Source: Halioglobus maricola (lineage in GTDB: Bacteria; Pseudomonadota; Gammaproteobacteria; Pseudomonadales; Halieaceae). Taken from it: 64,000 nt of DNA. This document shows, piece after piece, positions 42,514-50,899 of the stretch. The notes beneath the pieces were generated by a model that worked only from the letters and a program-made list of their open reading frames with translations, was not told where the DNA came from and ran no database searches. Made by a program: the position numbers and the translations under genes. Where the stretch lies: NCBI RefSeq assembly GCF_009388985.1, contig NZ_CP036422.1, positions 310,001-374,000 on the forward strand, in the 5' to 3' direction. Position 1 is the stretch's first letter. The number at the start of each line of letters is the position of its first letter.

Positions 42514-44925
42514 TCAAAAACTGTACTGCGCCTGTATCGCGATAGAGCGAGGCCGATCCGGAAGAGCGAAATAGCTATTCGAGTTGGTAAATGGCACGTC
42601 CTGATTCCAGATGGTTGTCTCTTCATCGGTCAGATTTTTGCCGACAACGCCAACCGTCCAGCCGTGGTCCTGGTTTGTCAGTGCAATACGTGCATTTACG
42701 ATGGTTGCCGCGTCGTGCTTGGTGTTGGGGTCCAGGTCCAGTGCCGAGTAGAACTCGTCCTCATAATTGATGTCCAGGTTGGTCACCAGCAACAGGTCGC
42801 TGCCCAGAGGCAGGATGAGTCGGGCATTGAGCGATGCACTCCATTCGGGCGCAAACGTTAAGGTTTCTCCTTCCAGGTCCTGGCCACCGTCTTCACCGGG
42901 TGCGATATTGGTGCCGTCTTCGCGCAGGCAGCCGGGGTTGTTCAGCGGATCGGTGGCTTGTGGGATGGTACAGGTAGCCCCGGTGAAGTCTTCATAGTAG
43001 GCGTCGAGGTAGGCCACTGCGCCACCGAAAGACAGACCTTGCGTCACCTGCCAGCGGGCGTCGAGTTCCACCCCCTGACTGATGGATTCCCCTGCGTTGC
43101 CGACGCGGAAGACATCGCCTATCAGCGAGCTGGTCTGCAAGTCGTCGTATTCCATACGAAACACCGCAAGATTCAACTCTGCAGCGCCATCCATCAAGCG
43201 CATTTTCGCGCCAATTTCATAAGCGAGCACTTCCTCGGAGTCGTACTCGAGTATCGAGGGGTCGGCCCCCGGTACCGATTCACCGGTCAACTCACCGGTA
43301 AAGGGATTCGCCAGGCGAATCTCATACCCTGCTCCGCTGTACGCCTCATCGTAGCCACCGCCCTTGAAACCGGTGCTGACGCTGGCGTAGAGCATGGTGT
43401 CCTCGCCTATATCCCACTGGATGTTACCGGAGTAGGTCCACTTGTCTTCCTCGCGACTCAGGCCAGTAAATGAGTGCTGTCTGACATCCGCGATCAACTG
43501 CTGGTTGGCTGGGTTGGCGAAGAGGAAGTTGTCTCCGAACCGGATCTGCAGGCCATCGGAAACCGTCACCTTGTCCAGGTCTTTACTTTCCTCGTTGTAG
43601 CGTGCGCCGAGGGTAAATCGCAGCGTGTCGCTGACGTTCCACGTACCCTGGCCGAAAATCGCCCAACTGTCCGATTCCTGATCGAACACACTGGGCACGC
43701 CGCCGGCAGTAGCAGCAGAATACAGGGGCACCACGCTGATCGGACCAGACTGTGCGAAATCGAGATCGACAGTTTGCGAACTGATTTCCAGCTCGCCGCG
43801 TTGCAAGTAGGCTCCGGCAATCCAGTCAATGGTCTCTCCGCCAGGTGAGACGAAGCGTATTTCCTGGCTGTACTGTGTGTATTCCTCGTACTTGGTGCGA
43901 GATAGAGCTGGGGTCGCTGTCACGTCTGTGTTAAGAGTGGAACCGTCAGATTCGTAGTACGAGTAGGCCGATATCGAAGTCAATGTCGCGAATTCCAGGT
44001 CCCAGTTCAGGGTGACGGCGAACACATCGGTTGTGATCTCGTTGCCACCGTCAACATCGCCGGCGCCTTTTCGCGGGTCTCCAACGGTGGGCAGTGGTAC
44101 GCCGCCTAAGCTGGTTTCCTGGCCGGTAAAATCGGATTGATATACGTAGGTGGGCCTGGACTGGCGATCGAAGTCGCCATGCTCGTATTTCATGTGAACA
44201 TCCAGTGTCTCTAGCGGCACCCACTGGAGGCTGGCGCGTCCATACCAGATATCATTGTCGCGACCCTCTGCACCGGTCACCACGTTTTCCCACCAGCCGT
44301 CCATTCTCTCGTGGCGAACTGCTACCCGGCCGGCAAGGTTATCCGCCATCGGACCAGAGAGCATCAGGTCGTATCGTTCCTCGCCGTGATCAGGCTCGTA
44401 CAGGACACCTACCATGCCCTCGAACTCACTACTGGGTTTGGCACTGGTAACATTGATGGCGCCGGCAATCGTGTTTTTGCCGAAGAGGATGCCCTGGGGC
44501 CCCTTGAGCACCTCAACCCGCTGCAGATCCATGCTGTTCGGCACTGTTGCCAGTGCGCCTCGTCCGGAATAAACACCGTCGATATACAATCCCACAGACT
44601 GCTCAAAGCCCGCATTGGTGCCAGAACCCACGCCACGGATAAACAGGTTGGGCGTTCCGGCGCCATTGTTGATGGTGACATTGGGCATGTACTGGGTGAG
44701 TTCCTCCAGGCCGGTGATGCCTGTCTCGTCGATTCTCTCACCACTCATGGTAGTGATGGATATCGGCACGTCCTGCAGGCTCTCTACCCGCTTCTGGGCC
44801 GTGACGATGATTTCTTCCAGCATAAGCTGCTGAGCCTTGGCTACGGCGCTACTGCCAGTTAATGCAATTGCGACAGCTGACGCAAGGAAGGTATATCCGT
44901 GACCGTGGTGTTGACCGGGCCTCAT
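42514..44925 (-). CDS. TonB-dependent outer-membrane receptor
   Basis: An 803-residue outer-membrane receptor. Signal peptide TFLASAVAIALTGSSAVAKA, then EEIIVTAQKR near the TonB box, plug domain (VTINNGAGTPNLFIRGVGSG, RVEVLKGPQGILFGKNTIAG) and a 22-stranded barrel ending in ...IAIQAQYSF with terminal Phe. ATG 44925 (GGAG upstream) gives the signal peptide; an in-frame ATG at 45006 would start in the operator-like motif. It should import a large or scarce compound, such as a lipid, sterol or glycan product, consistent with neighbouring hydrolases. The substrate is not readable from sequence. Confidence 0.93.
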   Translation of the reverse strand: MRPGQHHGHGYTFLASAVAIALTGSSAVAKAQQLMLEEIIVTAQKRVESLQDVPISITTMSGERIDETGITGLEELTQYMPNVTINNGAGTPNLFIRGVGSGTNAGFEQSVGLYIDGVYSGRGALATVPNSMDLQRVEVLKGPQGILFGKNTIAGAINVTSAKPSSEFEGMVGVLYEPDHGEERYDLMLSGPMADNLAGRVAVRHERMDGWWENVVTGAEGRDNDIWYGRASLQWVPLETLDVHMKYEHGDFDRQSRPTYVYQSDFTGQETSLGGVPLPTVGDPRKGAGDVDGGNEITTDVFAVTLNWDLEFATLTSISAYSYYESDGSTLNTDVTATPALSRTKYEEYTQYSQEIRFVSPGGETIDWIAGAYLQRGELEISSQTVDLDFAQSGPISVVPLYSAATAGGVPSVFDQESDSWAIFGQGTWNVSDTLRFTLGARYNEESKDLDKVTVSDGLQIRFGDNFLFANPANQQLIADVRQHSFTGLSREEDKWTYSGNIQWDIGEDTMLYASVSTGFKGGGYDEAYSGAGYEIRLANPFTGELTGESVPGADPSILEYDSEEVLAYEIGAKMRLMDGAAELNLAVFRMEYDDLQTSSLIGDVFRVGNAGESISQGVELDARWQVTQGLSFGGAVAYLDAYYEDFTGATCTIPQATDPLNNPGCLREDGTNIAPGEDGGQDLEGETLTFAPEWSASLNARLILPLGSDLLLVTNLDINYEDEFYSALDLDPNTKHDAATIVNARIALTNQDHGWTVGVVGKNLTDEETTIWNQDVPFTNSNSYFALPDRPRSIAIQAQYSF

Positions 44926-44992
44926 TACGAAATCTCCGTTACTCTTTAGTGTTATTGAGGCCAGTATATTCGCGATCTCGACTGCGCGCGGG

Positions 44993-45073
44993 TCATATTC
45001 GGCCATTCGATTCGCTCTTTGGCATTAGTGGCAGGTCAGGGTTTTAAGGCGCTCCGAGAATGGCCGAATATGA
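44993..45073. promoter_or_regulatory. Pair of inverted 16-bp motifs in a divergent promoter
   Basis: TCATATTCGGCCATTC at 44993-45008 is matched exactly, on the other strand, at 45058-45073. The arms flank a 49-base spacer in the gap between the TonB receptor (starts 44925) and the DUF3604 gene (starts 45164). The core TCATATTCGGCCA occurs a third time at 41310-41322. Two facing sites would suit a regulator acting on both divergent genes. Confidence 0.65.
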
Positions 45074-45163
45074 CACGTGCTCCGGTGGGCGGGTAGATAT
45101 AATCCGGTCGACATAAAGGATATGAAGTTCACCGGCCCTGGCTGCCTGGTGAGGGTTTTGGTC

Positions 45164-47209
45164 ATGCTAAAAAAATTCATGCTGGTAGTGTTGGCTGTCC
45201 TTGCCATGGGCGTTGGCTTTACTGCCGTCAAATTTATTATCCCCTTGTACACCGTACTCGATAAGGCGGGGCCCGGCAGTGCACCGCGCGACCTCGCACT
45301 GCAGAATGACAGCAGGGTAGAAGCGCCATTTGGCAACGCGCATCCGGTGTTGGCCGAAGGGCAGCCATCGTCGGAAAATATGGCTGCAGGCGCAACGAAT
45401 CTCTACTGGGGCGAGTTACATTTGCATACGGGCGAGAGTTTTGATGCCAGCATGATGGGCAACAAACTCAGTATTGAGGATGCCTACCGTTTTGCCACGG
45501 GCGATCCCCTGGTGGGGCCCGGGGGCGAGACTATGCAACTGAGTCGTCCCCTGGATTTTGTCGCGATTACCGATCATGCAGAAGGTTTTGGTACTCGGAC
45601 ACATTGCTCCGACCCAAGCCTGTCGCTGCGCGAACGCGCGACTTGCTGGTTGATGGGCTTGGATAACCCGGCCCTGTTCACGATCTTTGTCGACGGTGCT
45701 CGTGGCGCAGCCAAGCCTGGTGATCCGTCGAAGCCTGTAGGTGTCTATCAGCCTGAATCCCGTCAGCCTCTTGCATTGGCCAACTTCCAAACTTGTAAGC
45801 CAGGGCAGCGGGCCTCGCAGCGGTGCTATGAAAATACTTATAAGGATTGGGCGCGTTATGTAGGGCTTGCCAATGCGTATTACGAACCCGGAGTGCTAAC
45901 CACACTGATCGCCTACGAGTTTTCCCCTACCTTGCCGGATCAGGGTAAACACCATCGCAATATCATTTTCCGTTCCGATGTTGTGCCCGAGCGGGCCATT
46001 TCCAGTTTTGATGTGCCCAATGCGATTGAGTTGTGGAAAGGGCTTGAGGCGACCTGCGGCGCGGGTTGTGACTTTCTGACCATTCCGCATAACCCGAACA
46101 AGTCCTGGGGGCTGACCTATTCGCGTTACACCTGGGATGGCCAGCAATACGGCGAGGATGACTGGCGCCTGCGACAAAAACGCGAACCGCTGGCTGAGAT
46201 TTTCCAGGTCAAAGGTTCTCAGGAATGTGCGCTGGGTGTCGGTGCGACGGATGAAGAGTGCGACTTTGCCCAGGTGCTGGATCCCTGCCAGCCGGGAGAG
46301 ACGACCGGCTGTGCCTTCCAAACGGGCTTTGTTCGCCAGGGCATGAAGGTGGGTTTGGAGCTTGAGCGGGAGTTCGGCTTCAATCCCCTGCAAAATGGTT
46401 TTGTAGCGGCAACAGACAGCCATAACTCCAATCCGGGGGATGTGGAGGAGTGGGACTACCGTGGAGCTTCAGGTACAGTCACTTCCCCCGCCCTCCGCCG
46501 TCTTCGGGAGGGCGAACCTGACGGTAAGGCCTATCGCTCCAGGCTTAAATTCAATACCTCTGGCGGTCTGGCTGCAGTATGGGCTCCCGAGAATACCCGC
46601 GAAGCCATTTTCGACGCGCTCGCACGCCGCGAAACCTATGCCACTTCCGGGCCGCGCGTCGCGCTGCGTTTTTTTGCCGGCTGGGGCATTGATGAGGCAA
46701 TGCTCGATGCGCCCGGTCTGGTGCCGCACTTGGAAGCAGTAGCCGTGCCTATGGGGTCGGTTTTTTCCACTAGCGGAAAGGCAGAGTCGCCGGAGTTCCT
46801 TGTCTGGGCGATTCGGGATCCTATGGATGCCCCCCTGCAGCGCATTCAAATGGTCAAGGGCTGGATCGATAGTGCGGGCAAGACACATGAAAAGGTGGTC
46901 GATATTGCCTGCGCTGACGGCCTGCAAGTCGACCCGGCAACAGGTCGCTGCCCGGACAATGGAGCCAGTGTTGATCTGGCAAGTTGCCAGTTTAGTACTG
47001 GTTCCGGCGCCACAGAGCTAAAAACCCTTTGGCGCGATCCGGATTACGTCGCTGATCAACGGGCTTTCTACTACGTGCGGGTGCTGATGAATCCCACCTG
47101 TCGTTGGTCCAGCTTTGACGCAATTCGCCTTGGCAGGAAACCTCCCCAGGGTGTGCCCGCAACCATTCAGGAAAGAGCCTGGTCTTCGCCGATTTGGTCG
47201 GGCGATTAA
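45164..47209 (+). CDS. DUF3604-family exported protein
   Basis: A 681-residue protein. N-terminal anchor/signal (FMLVVLAVLAMGVGFTAV), then the DUF3604 opening NLYWGELHLHTGESFDA with PHP-like histidines, LDFVAITDHAEGF and the late FVAATDSHNSNPGD segment that complete a metal site. The family is found in marine and soil proteobacteria next to TonB receptors; its reaction is not established to my knowledge. ATG 45164 has AGGG about 9 bases upstream; ATG 45122 and GTG 45077 are in-frame alternatives. Divergent from the TonB gene across the inverted motifs, so it belongs to the same module. Confidence 0.88.
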   Translation: MLKKFMLVVLAVLAMGVGFTAVKFIIPLYTVLDKAGPGSAPRDLALQNDSRVEAPFGNAHPVLAEGQPSSENMAAGATNLYWGELHLHTGESFDASMMGNKLSIEDAYRFATGDPLVGPGGETMQLSRPLDFVAITDHAEGFGTRTHCSDPSLSLRERATCWLMGLDNPALFTIFVDGARGAAKPGDPSKPVGVYQPESRQPLALANFQTCKPGQRASQRCYENTYKDWARYVGLANAYYEPGVLTTLIAYEFSPTLPDQGKHHRNIIFRSDVVPERAISSFDVPNAIELWKGLEATCGAGCDFLTIPHNPNKSWGLTYSRYTWDGQQYGEDDWRLRQKREPLAEIFQVKGSQECALGVGATDEECDFAQVLDPCQPGETTGCAFQTGFVRQGMKVGLELEREFGFNPLQNGFVAATDSHNSNPGDVEEWDYRGASGTVTSPALRRLREGEPDGKAYRSRLKFNTSGGLAAVWAPENTREAIFDALARRETYATSGPRVALRFFAGWGIDEAMLDAPGLVPHLEAVAVPMGSVFSTSGKAESPEFLVWAIRDPMDAPLQRIQMVKGWIDSAGKTHEKVVDIACADGLQVDPATGRCPDNGASVDLASCQFSTGSGATELKTLWRDPDYVADQRAFYYVRVLMNPTCRWSSFDAIRLGRKPPQGVPATIQERAWSSPIWSGD

Positions 47210-47417
47210 CCGTGTGTTTCAAGTGAGAAAAAAGTAGTACTGACGAATTGACTGCAGCGGACGACTGAAAATTGCACCCTGGGAATTCCAGGCTAAGGGT
47301 CCACTGGTGTGGTGCTGGATAGTGGAACAAAAGAAACGAAATCTCACCAGAACAGCGTGCTGGATAGCTTACCGGTGCGTTCTATGTAAGCAGACATTAG
47401 AGTTAAGGCGATAATAG

Positions 47418-48794
47418 ATGAAGCGCGTCGCAGTTGTTGTTTTATTGGCTGGCCTAGGGCTGTGCTTGTACGGATTGAGTTATCTTTACAGAGTGGGGCC
47501 GATACCTGCGGGCTTTGCCGCCCAGGCAGTATGCGCGGGTGTGTTTATCTCTGGGCGTGATGCCGATGATGTGTACGTCCACGACATTATGGCAATGCAG
47601 CGTCGCCTGGTCGATTTTGAGGTGCGAGAGCAAGTCGTAACTGCCACTTTCGGGTTCTGGCCGATTACGGCTGTAAAGCAATCGGTGTATCGTCCCGGTC
47701 TGGGTTGCGCGCGTCTTGGTGGAGGGAGCGTCGCAGATCTGGAGGGACCTGAATCTCTGGTGCGTGAGTTGCCGGAATCTCGGCGTGCCTGGCCTGAATT
47801 GGTCAGCGAGTCGGAGGGTGTGGATAGTGCGGCGATAAGGGCGGCGCTGGACCGGGCTTTTACTGATGACGCAATTGAATACGAGCAGAGGCAAAATACC
47901 CGGGCCGTAGTGATCTTCCACAAGGGCCAGTTGATTGCCGAACGCTATGCCGATGGGTTTGGCCCCGATGTGCCATTGGACAGCTGGTCCATGAGCAAGA
48001 GCGCCACCAGTGCCCTGGTGGGCATACTGGTGGGGCGCGGTCAGTTGGACTTGTCGGACAAGACCGGTCTCAAGGGCTGGGATACTCCTGGTGATCTGCG
48101 CAGTGAAGTGACCATTGGGCATCTGTTGCATATGACCAGTGGGCTGGAGTTCAACGAAGGTTACGAAGAAGATCCGATTTCCGATGTGACCTTTATGCTC
48201 ATGACCGCAAAGGATCTGCCTGAATTTGCAGTGCAATACCCGATCACCGCCAAGCCCGGTACCCGCTGGGCTTACCAGACCGCAAGCCCGGTATTGCTGG
48301 GTCGCGTTATTCGCGACAGCTTTGAATCAGATGATGAGTACAACCGTTTTCCTCAAACTGCGCTTTTCAATAAGATCGGTATGTACAATGCTCATTACCA
48401 GATGGATGGTGGTGGGACCTATGTGGGTGGTGCCATGCTCTTCGCCACCGCCAGAGATTGGGCGCGTTTTGGCCTGATGTATTTAAATGACGGTATCGTA
48501 AATGGCGAGCGTATTCTTCCGGAGGGTTGGGTTGAGCTATCCACCACACCCACCGACGCGTCCATGAAAGCGCGTGCCTATGCGGCCCAATTCTGGCTGA
48601 ATCAAGAAAGCGCGGAACAGATGATGCCGAGTATTCCCAAAGATGCCTACGCAGCCCGCGGCCACTATGGTCAGTCGACTTTTATTATTCCTTCGCGCGA
48701 TTTAGTGGTGGTTAGGATGGGTCAGAGTTTCGGTACCACTGCTTGGAATATGGAAGCGTTTCTATTTGATATCCTGGCGGCACTCGAGGGCTAA
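47418..48794 (+). CDS. Beta-lactamase-family serine hydrolase
   Basis: A 458-residue protein with an N-terminal hydrophobic anchor (VAVVVLLAGLGLCLYGLSYL). Motifs: SxxK in SWSMSKSATSALVG, YxT in WAYQTASPVLLG, and ARGHYGQST as the HxG. It fits the class C/esterase EstB-like family active in the periplasm. It is the last gene of the island module before the tRNA and follows the DUF3604 gene by 208 bases, so it may have its own promoter. It could release an ester-linked substrate for uptake. Confidence 0.87.
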   Translation: MKRVAVVVLLAGLGLCLYGLSYLYRVGPIPAGFAAQAVCAGVFISGRDADDVYVHDIMAMQRRLVDFEVREQVVTATFGFWPITAVKQSVYRPGLGCARLGGGSVADLEGPESLVRELPESRRAWPELVSESEGVDSAAIRAALDRAFTDDAIEYEQRQNTRAVVIFHKGQLIAERYADGFGPDVPLDSWSMSKSATSALVGILVGRGQLDLSDKTGLKGWDTPGDLRSEVTIGHLLHMTSGLEFNEGYEEDPISDVTFMLMTAKDLPEFAVQYPITAKPGTRWAYQTASPVLLGRVIRDSFESDDEYNRFPQTALFNKIGMYNAHYQMDGGGTYVGGAMLFATARDWARFGLMYLNDGIVNGERILPEGWVELSTTPTDASMKARAYAAQFWLNQESAEQMMPSIPKDAYAARGHYGQSTFIIPSRDLVVVRMGQSFGTTAWNMEAFLFDILAALEG

Positions 48795-48947
48795 CCGATT
48801 TGTAGGTAGCCTAATCTTTATGAGGAGCGTTCGGCATCCGAAGATTGAGGTGGATGAATGAGAGTTCACCCTCCGACTCCGACATATGGATCAATCCATA
48901 AAAGTCGGATGCTCTACCCTATAGAAAACCTATAAGAATCAATAAGA

Positions 48948-49024
48948 TGGTGGGCCCAGAAGGACTTGAACCTTCGACCTGCCGATTATGAGTCGGATGC
49001 TCTAACCAGCTGAGCTATGGGCCC
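48948..49024 (-). tRNA. tRNA with CAT anticodon (Met or Ile2)
   Basis: A 77-base gene with encoded CCA. Acceptor stem GGGCCCA/TGGGCCC, D-arm AGCTCAGCTGGTTAGAGC, anticodon loop CTCATAA (anticodon 48988-48990) and T-arm GGTTCAAGTCC. The anticodon arm and T-arm sequence resemble tRNA-Ile2 (where C34 is modified to lysidine) at least as much as elongator Met, so its amino acid is left open. Its 3' end faces the island and is repeated at 38365, 35504 and 33267. Confidence 0.93.
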
Positions 49025-49038
49025 CGGGGGAAGGTGGC

Positions 49039-49044
49039 ATTATA
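49039..49044 (-). promoter_or_regulatory. Candidate -10 box of the tRNA gene
   Basis: On the minus strand TATAAT lies 14 bases upstream of the tRNA 5' end (49024), within TTATATATAATG. No convincing -35 was found at the usual spacing. Confidence 0.35.
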
Positions 49045-49227
49045 TATAAGAGTTCAGCGCGCTGGTAGTGGTTGCTGCCGACTATCCTGTTACCGAAACA
49101 CCAGGCAGCTGCTACTCTCATACTCGTGTTATTCCTGTAGTAAGCTGGAACTAGACATCCACGCGATGTTTTTGCATCGTTTGCAACGGTATATGGAGAA
49201 AGCATTTGATCCCTTGGGGTGTAGCAA

Positions 49228-49944
49228 GTGAAAGACTTTAAAACGATTAGATCATTTGGAGTAACGCCCCGAGGGATTATCCATGTAGGAGCAAACACCG
49301 GACAGGAGTTTGAAGTCTACAGGTCCTCTGAGGCCAGGCATGTTGTCTATGTAGAGCCGATATCCACTGTGTATAAAAAGCTGAAAGAAAAAGTTGAGCA
49401 GCAACCCGGGCATGTTGCCTTGCAGGCGGTGTGTTCAGATGTTTCCGGTGAAAAGGTAAGCTTCAATATATCGAGTAACAATGGGGAGTCGTCCAGCATG
49501 TTGGGGCTGGGCAACCACGGCAAACTCTATCCAGGGATAAAGTACGTAGGTAGTGAGGAGCACATCACCACGCAGCTTGATCAGCTACTAGCAGATCGCT
49601 GGCAAGATGCTGACTTCAATGTTCTTGTTGTTGACACTCAGGGCGCGGACCTCAAGGTGCTTCAGGGCGCGTCTCGCCTTCTCGATACGCTGGAAGTCGT
49701 TTACGTTGAGATCGCCGAGATACGTCTGTACGAAGGCGGGTGTGTCTGGACTGAGATATTTGAGTTGCTCTCTGACAAGGGTTTCTCGATGAAAAATATG
49801 TATATCAACCCTAAACACTGGGGAAATGCGCTATTCATCAAGGCCAGTGCTGCGCACTCACCCTTACTGTCTGTAGCACCGCTGCCCGATTGGGCACTGA
49901 GAAAAAAAAGGCCTGTATGGAAAAAGCTACTGCGATGGGCATAG
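49228..49944 (+). CDS. FkbM-family methyltransferase
   Basis: A 238-residue class I methyltransferase. GIIHVGANTGQEFEVYRSSE is the SAM-binding loop, HVVYVEPISTVYKKLKE the acidic loop, and FNVLVVDTQGADLKVLQGA the FkbM signature with the metal/substrate D. FkbM-type enzymes methylate sugar or polyketide hydroxyls. GTG 49228 has GGGG about 8 bases upstream. First gene after the tRNA; converges with the next FkbM-like gene. Confidence 0.86.
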   Translation: MKDFKTIRSFGVTPRGIIHVGANTGQEFEVYRSSEARHVVYVEPISTVYKKLKEKVEQQPGHVALQAVCSDVSGEKVSFNISSNNGESSSMLGLGNHGKLYPGIKYVGSEEHITTQLDQLLADRWQDADFNVLVVDTQGADLKVLQGASRLLDTLEVVYVEIAEIRLYEGGCVWTEIFELLSDKGFSMKNMYINPKHWGNALFIKASAAHSPLLSVAPLPDWALRKKRPVWKKLLRWA

Positions 49945-49962
49945 CTAGTTATTGTTTGACCG

Positions 49963-50814
49963 TTAGCTATACCAGCACGTGGGAAGGGGTAGTGTCGGCC
50001 GGCGAGTATTGTCCCGATCCAGCGGATGGGGGAAAGATTTTGCAGGAACCGCCTCACCAAGACGATCATTTCTGAGGAAAGTAAACTCGCAGACACGGGG
50101 CAGATCCAAGCCGTAGCGCTGCAAGCTGCCGCAGCAATTGTTCGGGTGGATATGAACACAGGTATGTGTTTGCAAGAGTTTCGCTATTGCAGTAGAGGCG
50201 AGTCCATAGAACTGTCGATTCCATAGTTCGTGCAGGGCGTGCAATTCAATAACGATGACGCGGCAGCGCTGCAGGAATTCACTGGAGACATTCAGCAGGC
50301 TCTCGTACTCGGCTCCCTCGATGTCCATCTGCAGTATCAACTCACTGTCGTTGTCTTGACCGACTTGGCTGGCCCATTTGTCCAACGTCAGATAGTTCGC
50401 ACTGTCCAATGCCCCCACGAATTTTTTGGTGAAGTGAAATCGAGAGTTCTCTAGCGCAGGTCCTTCTACAGAGTAGTCTGCGAGGTATACTTGCATGCCC
50501 CTGTCTGCGCAGTCCTGCTCAAACCCAGATACGTGGCTAACACCGGGCGAAAAGCAGACGGAGATACCGTTGAGGTCGTCTGGGACGAGATAGCCGCCAT
50601 CGCCCTCCGGACCGAGTCTGACGAGTGGGATGCTGGGATCTTCGACCGGTTTTAAACTGGCAACTAGATTCGAGACGTCCTGAATAGATGTGCGGGCAGT
50701 GACTACTGATTTATTGGCGGCAAGCGACCGGAAATCACGTTCAGAAATATTCAGCCTAGCCGCTAGCTTTGATTTGAGGACATTCTTTACTTTTTTGAGA
50801 CCAATTTTGCGCAC
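49963..50814 (-). CDS. FkbM-like methyltransferase
   Basis: A 283-residue protein. The N-terminal KKVKNVLKSKLAARLNIS is basic. LVRLGPEGDGGYLVPDDL and VCFSPGVSHVSGFEQDCAD start the fold, VYLADYSVEGPA fits the acidic loop and LILQMDIEGAEYESLLNV is the FkbM segment. GTG 50814 has AGAGAG upstream. Convergent with the FkbM gene at 49228 (18 bases apart) and divergent from the next gene. Sugar O-methylation is the likely role. Confidence 0.78.
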   Translation of the reverse strand: MRKIGLKKVKNVLKSKLAARLNISERDFRSLAANKSVVTARTSIQDVSNLVASLKPVEDPSIPLVRLGPEGDGGYLVPDDLNGISVCFSPGVSHVSGFEQDCADRGMQVYLADYSVEGPALENSRFHFTKKFVGALDSANYLTLDKWASQVGQDNDSELILQMDIEGAEYESLLNVSSEFLQRCRVIVIELHALHELWNRQFYGLASTAIAKLLQTHTCVHIHPNNCCGSLQRYGLDLPRVCEFTFLRNDRLGEAVPAKSFPHPLDRDNTRRPTLPLPTCWYS

Positions 50815-50899
50815 TGTTCACTCTCTTATGTCTTCTACCGTTCTCTAGCGATTCGAGATATATAATCCCTCAACGTTTGCAGAGTACAATTCACTTGAG

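Noticed and set aside
42958..43848. Long plus-strand open frames of 171 and 124 codons
   Set aside because: They lie antisense to the TonB receptor barrel, which is unmistakable.
47454..48236. 260-codon minus-strand open frame
   Set aside because: It is antisense to the serine hydrolase gene with its clear SxxK and HxG motifs; no recognisable protein.
14287..48794. Antibiotic-resistance role for the two beta-lactamase-family proteins
   Set aside because: Their motifs fit esterase/peptidase-type relatives, both are membrane-anchored, and context gives no resistance genes.
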